Source: Candidatus Omnitrophus sp.
GTDB lineage: Bacteria; Omnitrophota; Gorgyraeia; Zapsychrales; Fredricksoniimonadaceae
Direction: 5' to 3'
DNA: 39,609 nt
Assembly (NCBI GenBank): GCA_020719005.1
Contig: DYQZ01000005.1
Location: 1-39,609, forward strand
This document shows positions 32,490 to 39,609 of the stretch, piece after piece. The notes beneath the pieces were generated by a model. The model did no database searches. It was not told the DNA's origin and saw nothing but the letters and a program-made list of their open reading frames with translations. The number at the start of each line of letters is the position of its first letter. Position 1 is the stretch's first letter. The position numbers were made by a program, and so were the translations under genes.

Positions 32490-33476
32490 TTACTGACCCT
32501 TACCTTCCTGCTTCGCGTCTTTGATCCTGGGATCTGCCATGGAAAGAAGAATATCCGCGACAAGATTCCCTGCCACAAAAAGCACGCCGCCCATCATCAT
32601 GCTCGCCATCACCAGATAAATATCTTTTGCGCGCACTGCGGTCAACATCAAGCTCCCAAGCCCAGGCCAACTTGTGATGATCTCAATAAGCGCCGCACCG
32701 CTCAAAAGCCCGGCGAGCTCATAACCTAAAAGTGTCAGCAATGGATTGATCGCATTACGAAGTGCATGTACATATATCACGCGCGTCTCCGACAGACCCT
32801 TGGCCCGTGCGGTCAGGATATATTGACGGCCCAGGACCTCAAGCATGTTCCCCCGCATGATGCGCGCCAATGCCGCGATCGACCCGAGCGACAAGGCAAT
32901 GGTCGGAATGATCAAGTGTTTTAAGACATCGCGGATCTGTCCTGCCCATGACATCGTGTCATATTCCGGACTTTGCATCCCGCCCAGAGGCAACCAACCA
33001 CTTCGGCTCGCCCAGAAAAGAAGCATCATCGCAATAAAAAAACTGGGGAGCGACAAAAGCACATACGAAACGAACTGGATCACATGGTCCGTCATTTTTC
33101 CCCGGCGAAGCGCGGCCCATGTTCCCAGCGGGATCGCCACCAGCCAGGTGAACAAGAATGCCGCAAATGACAAAATAAATGTATTAAGCAGTCTGGAGGC
33201 GATCAGCGTGGCAACAGGAATATTGTAATAGAAAGAATACCCGAACTCGCCGCGGCAAAAACCTTTTAACCAATAAAAGTATTGAACCACCGGCGGCTTA
33301 TCAAGCTGATAAAGTTTGGTGTAATGCAAAAGTGTATCCTGTGAGATCTGCGGATCAAGACGGAGCGTATCAATAAAATTTCCCGGTGTCAGACGCATGA
33401 GCATGAACGTGCAAAAGCTCATCACAAGGAGCAAAAACACCGCAATAACAACACGTTTTAGAATATAACGAATCAT
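32490..33476 (-). CDS. oppB: Oligopeptide ABC transporter permease (OppB/DppB-like)
   Basis: This 328-residue permease begins 'MIRYILKRVVIAVFLLLVMSFCTFMLMRLTPG', the classic OppB N-terminus. It has about six TM helices and the EAA-type loop 'YILTARAKGLSETRVIYVHALRNAINPLLTLLG'. GGAGGG precedes the ATG, which overlaps the oppA stop by 4 nt. It forms the transmembrane pore with OppC. Confidence 0.93.
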   Translation of the reverse strand: MIRYILKRVVIAVFLLLVMSFCTFMLMRLTPGNFIDTLRLDPQISQDTLLHYTKLYQLDKPPVVQYFYWLKGFCRGEFGYSFYYNIPVATLIASRLLNTFILSFAAFLFTWLVAIPLGTWAALRRGKMTDHVIQFVSYVLLSLPSFFIAMMLLFWASRSGWLPLGGMQSPEYDTMSWAGQIRDVLKHLIIPTIALSLGSIAALARIMRGNMLEVLGRQYILTARAKGLSETRVIYVHALRNAINPLLTLLGYELAGLLSGAALIEIITSWPGLGSLMLTAVRAKDIYLVMASMMMGGVLFVAGNLVADILLSMADPRIKDAKQEGKGQ

Positions 33477-35263
33477 ATCCCTCCACCCTTCCCGGTAGGG
33501 AGGAGGTAGATCTCTTCCAAATTATGGAATACTCCGCCGAAGATGGCGGGTTTCAAATTACCAAAACGTTCCCGCACCGCGGTCAGTCTGGCACCCAGAA
33601 CGGTATAAGCGACCGGCACTTCATCTGCGATGATCTTTTGATATTCGTCGTAATACACTTTACGCTTTTTCTCATCCAGCTCCTGAACGCCTGCGGCAAA
33701 AAGTTCATCAACCCGCTTTTCCCAACTCGTCGCCGGTGACGCCTGCTTCGGGTTCCATAAATGCAATTGCCCGGATGACAACCACACATTCTGACCAAAA
33801 TGCGGATCGCTCGATCCGGTCAACCCCAGAACGATCGCCTCCCAGTCAAACGTAGATGTCAATTTTCCGACAAGCGTATTGAATTCCAGGAACTGCAAAT
33901 TCACTTTCATCCCCAAATTCTCAAAGTCCTGCCGTACGATCGCTGCCGTCTCTGCACGCTCGCTATTATCAGCATTCGTATAAAGCGAGAATTCAAGTTC
34001 ATGACCGTCTTTGTCCTCGAGCACACCATCTTTATCCGGGTCCGTAAATCCCGCCAATGCCAACTCTTCCCCTGCCTTCTTCAGATCAAGATCATACGGC
34101 CTCACATCCTTGCAATAAAAAAGCCCGATCGCGGGGCTGAGCGGAGAATACTGTGGATACCCCAGCCCGTTCTTAACAATATCAATGATGCGCTTCTTAT
34201 CGATCGCATACGCCACTGCCCGACGGAAATGGACATTCGAGAACCATTTCTGCTTATAGGCCTGCACATAGGGCTTCCCCGTCTTTTCATTCTGACCGAG
34301 GTTTTGATTGAACACCACAAAACTACTTCCCATATCAGGCCCCATATCATGGATCTTAAAATGCCCCTTTGCTTCCAACGGTTTTAAAAGCGGATAATCT
34401 GTCCCGCGCACACCATACGCATCGATAGTCCCTTCCATGAACTTAAGAAGCTCGACCTCAATACTCGGCACCACCAGATAAATGATCTTTGCCAAATAAG
34501 GAAGCTGGCCGCCGCCCTTGGACTTCTTCCAGTAAAGCGGGTTAGGCACGAACACGATCCTTTGTCCGGGCTTATATTCACTTAACATAAAAGCCCCGGT
34601 ACCGATAATACGCTTGACCGGCGTATCGATACCCCAGGTAAAAGCAAACTTCCCCGCCTTGACCGACGCCTCAAGCACATGCTTCGGCAAAATGCTCTCT
34701 CCCATGCTCGTTAAAAATGGCGCGAACTTCGTCGGCAGAATGAACCGCACCGTAAAGGCATCCACCCTCTCAACCTTAAGAGGCTGACCGCTGATTGTGA
34801 AAATATCCCGCGCGGAATTCGGTACCGCATCATTAAAAACAAGATCATTGAACGTAAAGACCACATCATCTGCCGTAAAAGGAACACCATCCGCCCAGCG
34901 AACATCACGTCTTAAGAAAAATGTCCATGTGCGGCCATCCGCCGACACTTCCCAGCGCTCAGCCAGATTAGGCTTTGCCGTCAGATCAAAAGGATCGGTC
35001 CTGGTCAGCCCTTCGAAAATAAGGGATGTGATCTCGGTCGTTGAGGTTTCTTTGGCAAGGACAGGATTAAAAGACTTCGGGTCTGATGTAGTAGACAAAA
35101 CAAGCGTCCCACCATATCGGGAAGCCTCTGCCATATCTCCGGCGAAGACAGCGGGACAGCACAAAAAAAAGCGCAACAGGACAATGCCTATCGCGCTCTT
35201 TTTTAAAACAGATAAAAACGTATGCTCTGTGTATCTTCTCAAGGGCATGGCCCTCAGTTTCAC
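33473..35263 (-). CDS. oppA: Extracellular peptide-binding protein (SBP family 5, OppA-like)
   Basis: This periplasmic or lipid-anchored receptor of the Opp importer has 596 residues. The N-terminal hydrophobic segment 'KKSAIGIVLLRFFLCCPAVFAGDM' is a signal peptide, either cleaved after 'VFA' or possibly lipidated at a Cys. The mature protein has SBP_bac_5 motifs: 'GGTLVLSTTSDPKSFNPVLAKETSTTEITSLIFEGL', 'LAERWEVSADGRTWTFFLRRDVRWADGVPFTADDVVFTF' and 'RRAVAYAIDKKRIID'. The start is GTG overlapping the secG stop (GTGA), which indicates coupling. An in-frame ATG at 35248 is an alternative. Peptide specificity is inferred. Confidence 0.92.
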   Translation of the reverse strand: MKLRAMPLRRYTEHTFLSVLKKSAIGIVLLRFFLCCPAVFAGDMAEASRYGGTLVLSTTSDPKSFNPVLAKETSTTEITSLIFEGLTRTDPFDLTAKPNLAERWEVSADGRTWTFFLRRDVRWADGVPFTADDVVFTFNDLVFNDAVPNSARDIFTISGQPLKVERVDAFTVRFILPTKFAPFLTSMGESILPKHVLEASVKAGKFAFTWGIDTPVKRIIGTGAFMLSEYKPGQRIVFVPNPLYWKKSKGGGQLPYLAKIIYLVVPSIEVELLKFMEGTIDAYGVRGTDYPLLKPLEAKGHFKIHDMGPDMGSSFVVFNQNLGQNEKTGKPYVQAYKQKWFSNVHFRRAVAYAIDKKRIIDIVKNGLGYPQYSPLSPAIGLFYCKDVRPYDLDLKKAGEELALAGFTDPDKDGVLEDKDGHELEFSLYTNADNSERAETAAIVRQDFENLGMKVNLQFLEFNTLVGKLTSTFDWEAIVLGLTGSSDPHFGQNVWLSSGQLHLWNPKQASPATSWEKRVDELFAAGVQELDEKKRKVYYDEYQKIIADEVPVAYTVLGARLTAVRERFGNLKPAIFGGVFHNLEEIYLLPTGKGGGI

Positions 35264-35646
35264 TTCGCTTTGTTATCAGCCGGAACAACAGCATTACTGA
35301 TCGGCTGATCAGGTTTTGTTTCCGCCGCATTGATCACGATCGTCTCCGACGGCTTCTTGTTAAAAAGATCCTCAACATTCACGGTCACTGCCTGACGCTT
35401 ATCAGGACGTCTCATGAGCGAACGCTCTTTTCTCGATGAAACAAATGCCAGCACAATGCTAAGCCCCAAAAAAAGCGCGACCAGCACCGCCGTCACCTTG
35501 ACCATGACCTTATTGGTCTGGGTCCCAAGCAGATTCTCGGCAGAAGAAAAACCTTCCGCCAAACCACCGCCCTTACCAGACTGCATCAAAATAGAAATGA
35601 TAAGAACGACAGCGATAATAACATGTAGAACAAAAAGAAAACCCAC
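35260..35646 (-). CDS. secG: Protein translocase subunit SecG
   Basis: SecG is the small accessory subunit of the SecYEG channel. The two TM helices ('FLFVLHVIIAVVLIISILMQSGKGGGLAEGF' and 'VMVKVTAVLVALFLGLSIVLAFV') flank the typical 'QSGKGGGL' loop. The track starts at a TTG directly abutting AAGGAG, so I place the start at the GTG at 35646, with six nucleotides of spacing (128 aa). A hydrophilic tail of about 50 residues is somewhat longer than usual. The tpiA-secG adjacency is common in bacteria. Confidence 0.93.
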   Translation of the reverse strand: MGFLFVLHVIIAVVLIISILMQSGKGGGLAEGFSSAENLLGTQTNKVMVKVTAVLVALFLGLSIVLAFVSSRKERSLMRRPDKRQAVTVNVEDLFNKKPSETIVINAAETKPDQPISNAVVPADNKAK

Positions 35647-35673
35647 AGCCAACTCCTTACTTAACCCACATTT

Positions 35674-36432
35674 TTATTTAACCGCATTTTTGATGATCGC
35701 GGCAAAACTATCCGCCTTAAGACTTGCGCCTCCAACCAAAGCGCCGTCGATATCTGCCTGCCCCATCAATTCCGCCGCATTCTCGGGCTTCACACTGCCG
35801 CCATACTGGATACGGGTCGCCGAGGCCACTTCCTGATCGAACATCCCTGCCAAGACCTTACGGATATACGCATGCACTTCCTGTGCCTGTGCGGATGTCG
35901 CGGTCTTGCCTGTGCCGATCGCCCAAACAGGTTCATACGCGAGAACGATCTTGTTCATCTCTTCTTTAGTAAGGCCTGCCAACGAGCCGGTCACATGATC
36001 CTTGACCACATCAAACGTCTTGCCACCTTCACGCTCGGCGAGATTCTCACCGACACAAACGATCGGCAAAAGCCCATTCTTCAATGCCGCCTTGATACGC
36101 TTGCTCACCGTTTCATTCGTCTCTCCAAAATACTGACGGCGTTCAGAGTGCCCGATGATCACATACTGCGCGCCGGTCGACTTCACCATCGCGCCTGAGA
36201 TCTCACCCGTAAAAGCACCTTCCGCTTCCCAATACAAATTTTGTGCGCCAAGCTTAACACAGCTTCCCGCGACGACCTTACTTACTTCGGTCAAACAAAC
36301 GAACGTCGGACAGATCACCACATCACAACCTTCAAATCCGCCGAGTTCTTTCTTAAGTCCGCCCGCGAGCTCAACAGCCTCGGCAACGGTCTTATACATT
36401 TTCCAATTCCCTGCAATGATCTTTCTTCTCAT
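35674..36432 (-). CDS. tpiA: Triosephosphate isomerase
   Basis: TpiA interconverts dihydroxyacetone phosphate and glyceraldehyde-3-phosphate. The 252-residue protein has the catalytic Lys in 'AGNWKMYKT', His in '[14 protein letters not shown]', Glu in '[13 protein letters not shown]' and the phosphate loop '[14 protein letters not shown]'. GGAG precedes the ATG. It lies 25 nt after pgk and 27 nt before the secG start chosen here, forming the common pgk-tpiA-secG order. Confidence 0.98.
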   Translation of the reverse strand: MRRKIIAGNWKMYKTVAEAVELAGGLKKELGGFEGCDVVICPTFVCLTEVSKVVAGSCVKLGAQNLYWEAEGAFTGEISGAMVKSTGAQYVIIGHSERRQYFGETNETVSKRIKAALKNGLLPIVCVGENLAEREGGKTFDVVKDHVTGSLAGLTKEEMNKIVLAYEPVWAIGTGKTATSAQAQEVHAYIRKVLAGMFDQEVASATRIQYGGSVKPENAAELMGQADIDGALVGGASLKADSFAAIIKNAVK

Positions 36433-36457
36433 AGCACCACTCCGTCTGTGTCCCTAT

Positions 36458-37753
36458 TTATTTACACCCGCAACCGCAACCACCGGCCGGCTTTTTCGTC
36501 TTCAGCGCAGCAATACCCGGCAGTTCTTTTCCTTCAAGAAGCTCCAAAGAAGCGCCGCCACCCGTCGATATATGCGACATCTTATCCGCCACACCAGCCT
36601 TGTTGACCGCGGAAACAGAGTCCCCTCCACCGATGACCGTGATGCAGTCAGGCAGGATCGAGATCGCCTTGGCAAGCGACATTGTTCCAGTCGCGAACTT
36701 CGGGAATTCAAAGACACCGACCGGCCCATTCCACAATACCGTACGCGCACCTTTGAGTACGTGAGTGAATTTCTGAATAGATAAAGGCCCGATATCCATA
36801 CCCATTTCATCATCTTCAATACCACCGCGCGCCACCTGACGAAAAGCCGTGTCAGCTGCAAATTCCTTGGTCACAATATGGTCGACGGGAAAATAAAGGT
36901 GAACGTTCATATCATGAGCCTTACCCAGGATCCTACGCGCCGTTTCGATCATATCTTCTTCAACAAGGGATATCCCGACAGCCAGCCCCTTTGCCTTCAA
37001 AAAAGTATAGGACATGCCGCCCGCAATGATCAAACGATCAACCTTGGTCAGCAAACTCTCAAGAACCGCAAGCTTGGAGGACACTTTGGCGCCGCCAATG
37101 ATGGCCACGAAAGGCTTCGCCGGATCATTCATGACTTTATCCTCAAGATACTCGATCTCTTTCTCCATCAAGAATCCTGCCACTGCCGGAAGAAAATGCG
37201 CCACTGCTTCTGTCGACGCATGCGCCCGGTGTGCAGAACCAAAAGCATCATTCACAAAAACATCGCCGTACTTAGCTAAAGCCTGTCCCATCTTTTCGCG
37301 CTCTGCCGCATCCTTGGATGTTTCTTCCTTGTGAAAACGGGTGTTCTCAAGCATCACGATCCCGCCGTCGGCAATGGCCGCGACCATCGCATCAGTCTCA
37401 GGCCCCATACACGCCGGCGCCAATTTGATATCCTTACCTAAAAGCTTGGCACACAGAGCCGCCACCGGCGCCATCTTATGCTTGCCTTCCAGGAATTTCT
37501 TCTCATCAAAAGGCTTTCCCTCTTTATCCGCCTTTTCCTTCGCCTTTTGCGCATCCTTCTTCGGATCACCTAAATGAGACATAAGAACAAGGCTCTTGGC
37601 CCCGTGCTCCAACACATATTTGATGGAAGGGAGCGCCGCACGGATACGGGTGTCATCCTGAACAACGCCGTCTTTCATAGGCACATTAAAGTCCACGCGC
37701 ATGAGGACTCTTTTCCCCTTAAGCTCAACATCTCTGATGGTCATTTTATTCAT
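36458..37753 (-). CDS. pgk: Phosphoglycerate kinase
   Basis: Pgk makes ATP from 1,3-bisphosphoglycerate. The 431-residue protein has 'RVDFNVPMKDGVVQDDTRIRAALPSI', 'AHRAHASTEAVAHFLPA', the nucleotide segment 'IIGGAKVSSKLAVLESLL' and the C-terminal 'IGGGDSVSAV' and 'STGGGASLELLEGKELPGIAAL'. Two additions stand out. A Lys/Glu-rich insertion of about 30 residues follows 'MSHLGDPK', and the protein ends in 'KKPAGGCGCGCK'. AGGAG precedes the ATG. It is first in the long unit driven by the promoter at 37820-37847. Confidence 0.97.
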   Translation of the reverse strand: MNKMTIRDVELKGKRVLMRVDFNVPMKDGVVQDDTRIRAALPSIKYVLEHGAKSLVLMSHLGDPKKDAQKAKEKADKEGKPFDEKKFLEGKHKMAPVAALCAKLLGKDIKLAPACMGPETDAMVAAIADGGIVMLENTRFHKEETSKDAAEREKMGQALAKYGDVFVNDAFGSAHRAHASTEAVAHFLPAVAGFLMEKEIEYLEDKVMNDPAKPFVAIIGGAKVSSKLAVLESLLTKVDRLIIAGGMSYTFLKAKGLAVGISLVEEDMIETARRILGKAHDMNVHLYFPVDHIVTKEFAADTAFRQVARGGIEDDEMGMDIGPLSIQKFTHVLKGARTVLWNGPVGVFEFPKFATGTMSLAKAISILPDCITVIGGGDSVSAVNKAGVADKMSHISTGGGASLELLEGKELPGIAALKTKKPAGGCGCGCK

Positions 37754-37819
37754 AAAAACTCCTGGTTGAATGAACTCTCGTGCTCTTTGATCACATTTTA
37801 AGGCAAAAATAACTTCCCT

Positions 37820-37847
37820 ATTATATTGAGGCTCGGCTCTTTGTCAA
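37820..37847 (-). promoter_or_regulatory. Near-consensus sigma-70 promoter for pgk and downstream genes
   Basis: On the minus strand a perfect TTGACA (37842-37847) and a perfect TATAAT (37820-37825) are 16 bp apart. Transcription would begin near 37813, 60 nt before the pgk ATG. The -35 box lies 17 nt after the stop codon of the upstream membrane-protein gene. Confidence 0.88.
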
Positions 37848-37860
37848 ATCAAGGTTTTAG
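37841..37860. repeat. 20-bp direct repeat, copy 1
   Basis: TTGTCAAATCAAGGTTTTAG here and TTATCAGATCAAGGTTTTAG at 39417-39436 differ at two positions. Both copies sit at the 3' boundary of a membrane-protein gene and just upstream of the next gene. This copy contains the -35 box of the pgk promoter. Confidence 0.6.
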
Positions 37861-37863
37861 TAC

Positions 37864-39315
37864 TCAATTCATACGCCGAAAAAGTACCCAATGGTCACTA
37901 ACAAACATCGGAGTCCACATTTCTCCCAAACGAGAGAGGTCCTGGTCACCCCATTTTGGTCCCCATAAATAATAGCGAGTTCTAGGATCAGCCAGGATCT
38001 CGCGCACATTGGGCGTAAAAACAAAATTTTTGTAGCCTTTGCCATATATACCATTTACCTGAGCTACGATCGTCTCACAAGGCTCCCAGGCATTCCCGCG
38101 AACAACGGCACCAAGAGCCATCTCATGTTCAAAAAGCGAATTTGTCGCAAGCCATTTCATTAAGTTCGCCGTATCATATTGATAAACAGAATGGAACCTT
38201 AATGCTGACGCACTTACAACCAAGGCAAAAACAAATGATCCAACAGCCAACGCGATAAAATGAGCAGGCCGTAAAGCCTCCACTCTATCTGCCAAAAGAA
38301 CGGCGATCGTAAAGGCAAAGAAAATACCAAGCGGTGTGGCATAATGCCCCCAAGTAGACCATGGGAGAAGGATCAACACATAAGCAATATACGCGATCGA
38401 TCCGACCATAAACATCCATAAACGTGTAGCTGTCCATCTTTTTAAAGAGGAGCTCTTGACAAAGATCATCAATATCGCAGCTAGCAGTATCCATGGCGTA
38501 TGATATGCAAGGTCATTTCTAACCCACACTAGAATATTCTGTCCAATAACATTGAAATTTATGCTCGCATAAGTCGCTGAGTAGTCCTTCACCACCAGGA
38601 CCCTCAAAAAGATTGCATACCCGATCGCCGTCAAAAGACTTGCGATCCCAAAACCCATAAGCCCTTTCTTTCGATGAATAAAAGAAACAACGATCGAACC
38701 CCCTCCCAACGCAGCCATAACAGCAAAGAACGGCTCCTTACAGCCAACCGCCAATAATAGAAAGAAGATCCCGAACAAGAAAGGCCATTTGCGAACTCTT
38801 CCACCATTCTCTAGCCTCTGCTCAAAGGCATTTAAGAAAAACGTTGCGGAAAGACCAAAGAACAAAACACCAAGGATCTCATTAGTAGAAAGAAAAAAGA
38901 CCGCATCATAGGTTTTATAAAAAGACAACGCTACAAGAAGAAATAGCGGTGCCGCGAATTGACTACGTGTCACCCGAGATGCCAAAAGAGCCCAAAGTCC
39001 TAAGGCAAAAACACATTCAACCCAACGAAAGATATAAAAAGCTGTCGGAGAATAGGCAAAGATCTTATAAAATATCGCTGCATGTACATAATAAACAGGA
39101 ACAACCCGCCCGGTAGAAATAGATGTCGGGAACACAGACATGATCCGTTGCAGAATATTCCCCGGAATATTCATAAACTTGTAATCATCCATTAATCCCC
39201 AAGACCATCCGCCCAGAATAAAAGAAACCAAGATCACGATCAATGGGATGAACGCAAGGATCGGCCACACCTGCGCTGATGATATATTGAACTTTTTAGG
39301 ATCATCCTTATCCAT
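37864..39315 (-). CDS. Polytopic membrane protein, possible GT-C glycosyltransferase
   Basis: The 483-residue protein has about 10-11 TM helices. Its first extracytoplasmic loop, 'GGWSWGLMDDYKFMNIPGNILQRIMSVFPTSISTGRVVPVYYVHAAIFYKIF', carries an acidic pair (DD). That position holds the catalytic aspartate in dolichyl-phosphate-mannose/ArnT-type GT-C enzymes. The C-terminal about 90 residues form a soluble domain. The start is the ATG at 39315 with GGAGG upstream; the track's first Met is a TTG one codon earlier. Its neighbour upstream is an O-antigen ligase-like gene, so a role in surface polysaccharide or lipid modification is likely but inferred. The family cannot be assigned with certainty. 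Confidence 0.75.
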   Translation of the reverse strand: MDKDDPKKFNISSAQVWPILAFIPLIVILVSFILGGWSWGLMDDYKFMNIPGNILQRIMSVFPTSISTGRVVPVYYVHAAIFYKIFAYSPTAFYIFRWVECVFALGLWALLASRVTRSQFAAPLFLLVALSFYKTYDAVFFLSTNEILGVLFFGLSATFFLNAFEQRLENGGRVRKWPFLFGIFFLLLAVGCKEPFFAVMAALGGGSIVVSFIHRKKGLMGFGIASLLTAIGYAIFLRVLVVKDYSATYASINFNVIGQNILVWVRNDLAYHTPWILLAAILMIFVKSSSLKRWTATRLWMFMVGSIAYIAYVLILLPWSTWGHYATPLGIFFAFTIAVLLADRVEALRPAHFIALAVGSFVFALVVSASALRFHSVYQYDTANLMKWLATNSLFEHEMALGAVVRGNAWEPCETIVAQVNGIYGKGYKNFVFTPNVREILADPRTRYYLWGPKWGDQDLSRLGEMWTPMFVSDHWVLFRRMN

Positions 39316-39416
39316 CAATAACCTCCAACATTTACCTTCCCAACGCCGTTATAGATCTGATCAGGCTCAAAAAACAAAAATACCACATCTAAATAATAAG
39401 AATAAAACCCGAATCT

Positions 39417-39436
39417 TTATCAGATCAAGGTTTTAG
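39417..39436. repeat. 20-bp direct repeat, copy 2
   Basis: This is the partner of 37841-37860, with two differences. Here the stop codon of the O-antigen ligase-like gene lies inside the repeat. No equally good promoter follows, although the AT-rich 100-bp gap to 39315 probably holds one. Confidence 0.6.
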
Positions 39437-39609
39437 AAGCGCTTGATCATCACTTTCCCCACTAAAGACCGGAGGCACGACCATCAGAAAACCCGCCATA
39501 GCCCAAAAGATCGCCGTAAGTTGGGACGAATACAACGTTGTATCAAAGAAACTATGCACCAGAACACCGCACCATCCGGCTAAAAATGCAAATAACATAC
39601 CTCGTTTGA
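39425..39609 (-). CDS. C-terminus of an O-antigen ligase/polymerase-like membrane protein (partial)
   Basis: The gene runs off the window edge and is not in the ORF track. The frame read from 39607 gives 'KRGMLFAFLAGWCGVLVHSFFDTTLYSSQLTAIFWAMAGFLMVV' and then a short tail to TGA at 39425-39427. Two TM helices joined by 'HSFFDTTLYSSQLTAIFW' are typical of the C-terminal end of WaaL/Wzy (O-antigen ligase domain) proteins, in which 'H.l.DT.ly...l...fW' is common. It would act at the periplasmic face of the inner membrane in polysaccharide transfer or polymerisation. The call rests only on this tail. Confidence 0.65.
   Translation of the reverse strand, partial: KRGMLFAFLAGWCGVLVHSFFDTTLYSSQLTAIFWAMAGFLMVVPPVFSGESDDQALLKP

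Overview
The window is a dense bacterial chromosome segment in which every gene I can support lies on the minus strand. Strong purine-rich ribosome binding sites, 1-4 nt stop/start overlaps and short gaps indicate a few long operons. SecG, signal peptidase I, a lipoprotein, a probable O-antigen ligase tail and an integral-membrane glycosyltransferase-like protein suggest a Gram-negative type envelope. The N-terminal 'TLTTYYPAP.G.Y' motif of the exported protein at 23902-24945, together with the gene combinations, reminds me of Omnitrophota (OP3) genomes. That assignment is from memory and not verified.

Reading in the direction of transcription (high to low coordinates): 39.6-37.9 kb holds the C-terminus of an O-antigen ligase-like protein and a polytopic membrane protein. 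A near-consensus sigma-70 promoter (37820-37847) then starts a 12.6-kb unit: pgk, tpiA, secG, an oligopeptide ABC transporter (SBP, two permeases, two ATPases), a GT-C-like/TPR membrane protein, glgC and fabV. Two AT-richer exported-protein genes follow (25.0-23.5 kb) with their own terminator; the first appears to have a frameshifted signal peptide. Next are a small HTH protein plus smc (23.2-19.5 kb), and then cvpA-dnaG-rpoD (19.4-15.3 kb), each with a promoter and terminator.

A 460-bp spacer with a large palindrome precedes tRNA-Ile2(CAU), a 121-bp palindromic element, tRNA-Val(CAC), a zinc-ribbon coiled-coil protein, rnhA and the RNase P RNA gene. The 5' domain of rnpB is embedded in the last 68 nt of rnhA. 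Downstream, yebC-ruvC-ruvA-scpB-pheA-hisC-aroF-tyrA-cmk-lepA-lepB-lipoprotein-pgsA-plsY form a near-continuous block that mixes DNA repair, chromosome segregation, phenylalanine/tyrosine synthesis, nucleotide, translation and phospholipid functions. The last 1.6 kb contains a highly structured intergenic region (about 1386-1600), an unknown small protein gene with a terminator, and an unknown AT-rich membrane protein gene with its own promoter.

I saw no CRISPR array, transposase gene, prophage or recognisable defence system. The most unusual items are the rnhA/rnpB overlap, the candidate structured RNA before the unknown gene at 947-1297, the frameshifted signal peptide of the TTYYPAP protein, and the two palindromic elements around the tRNAs.
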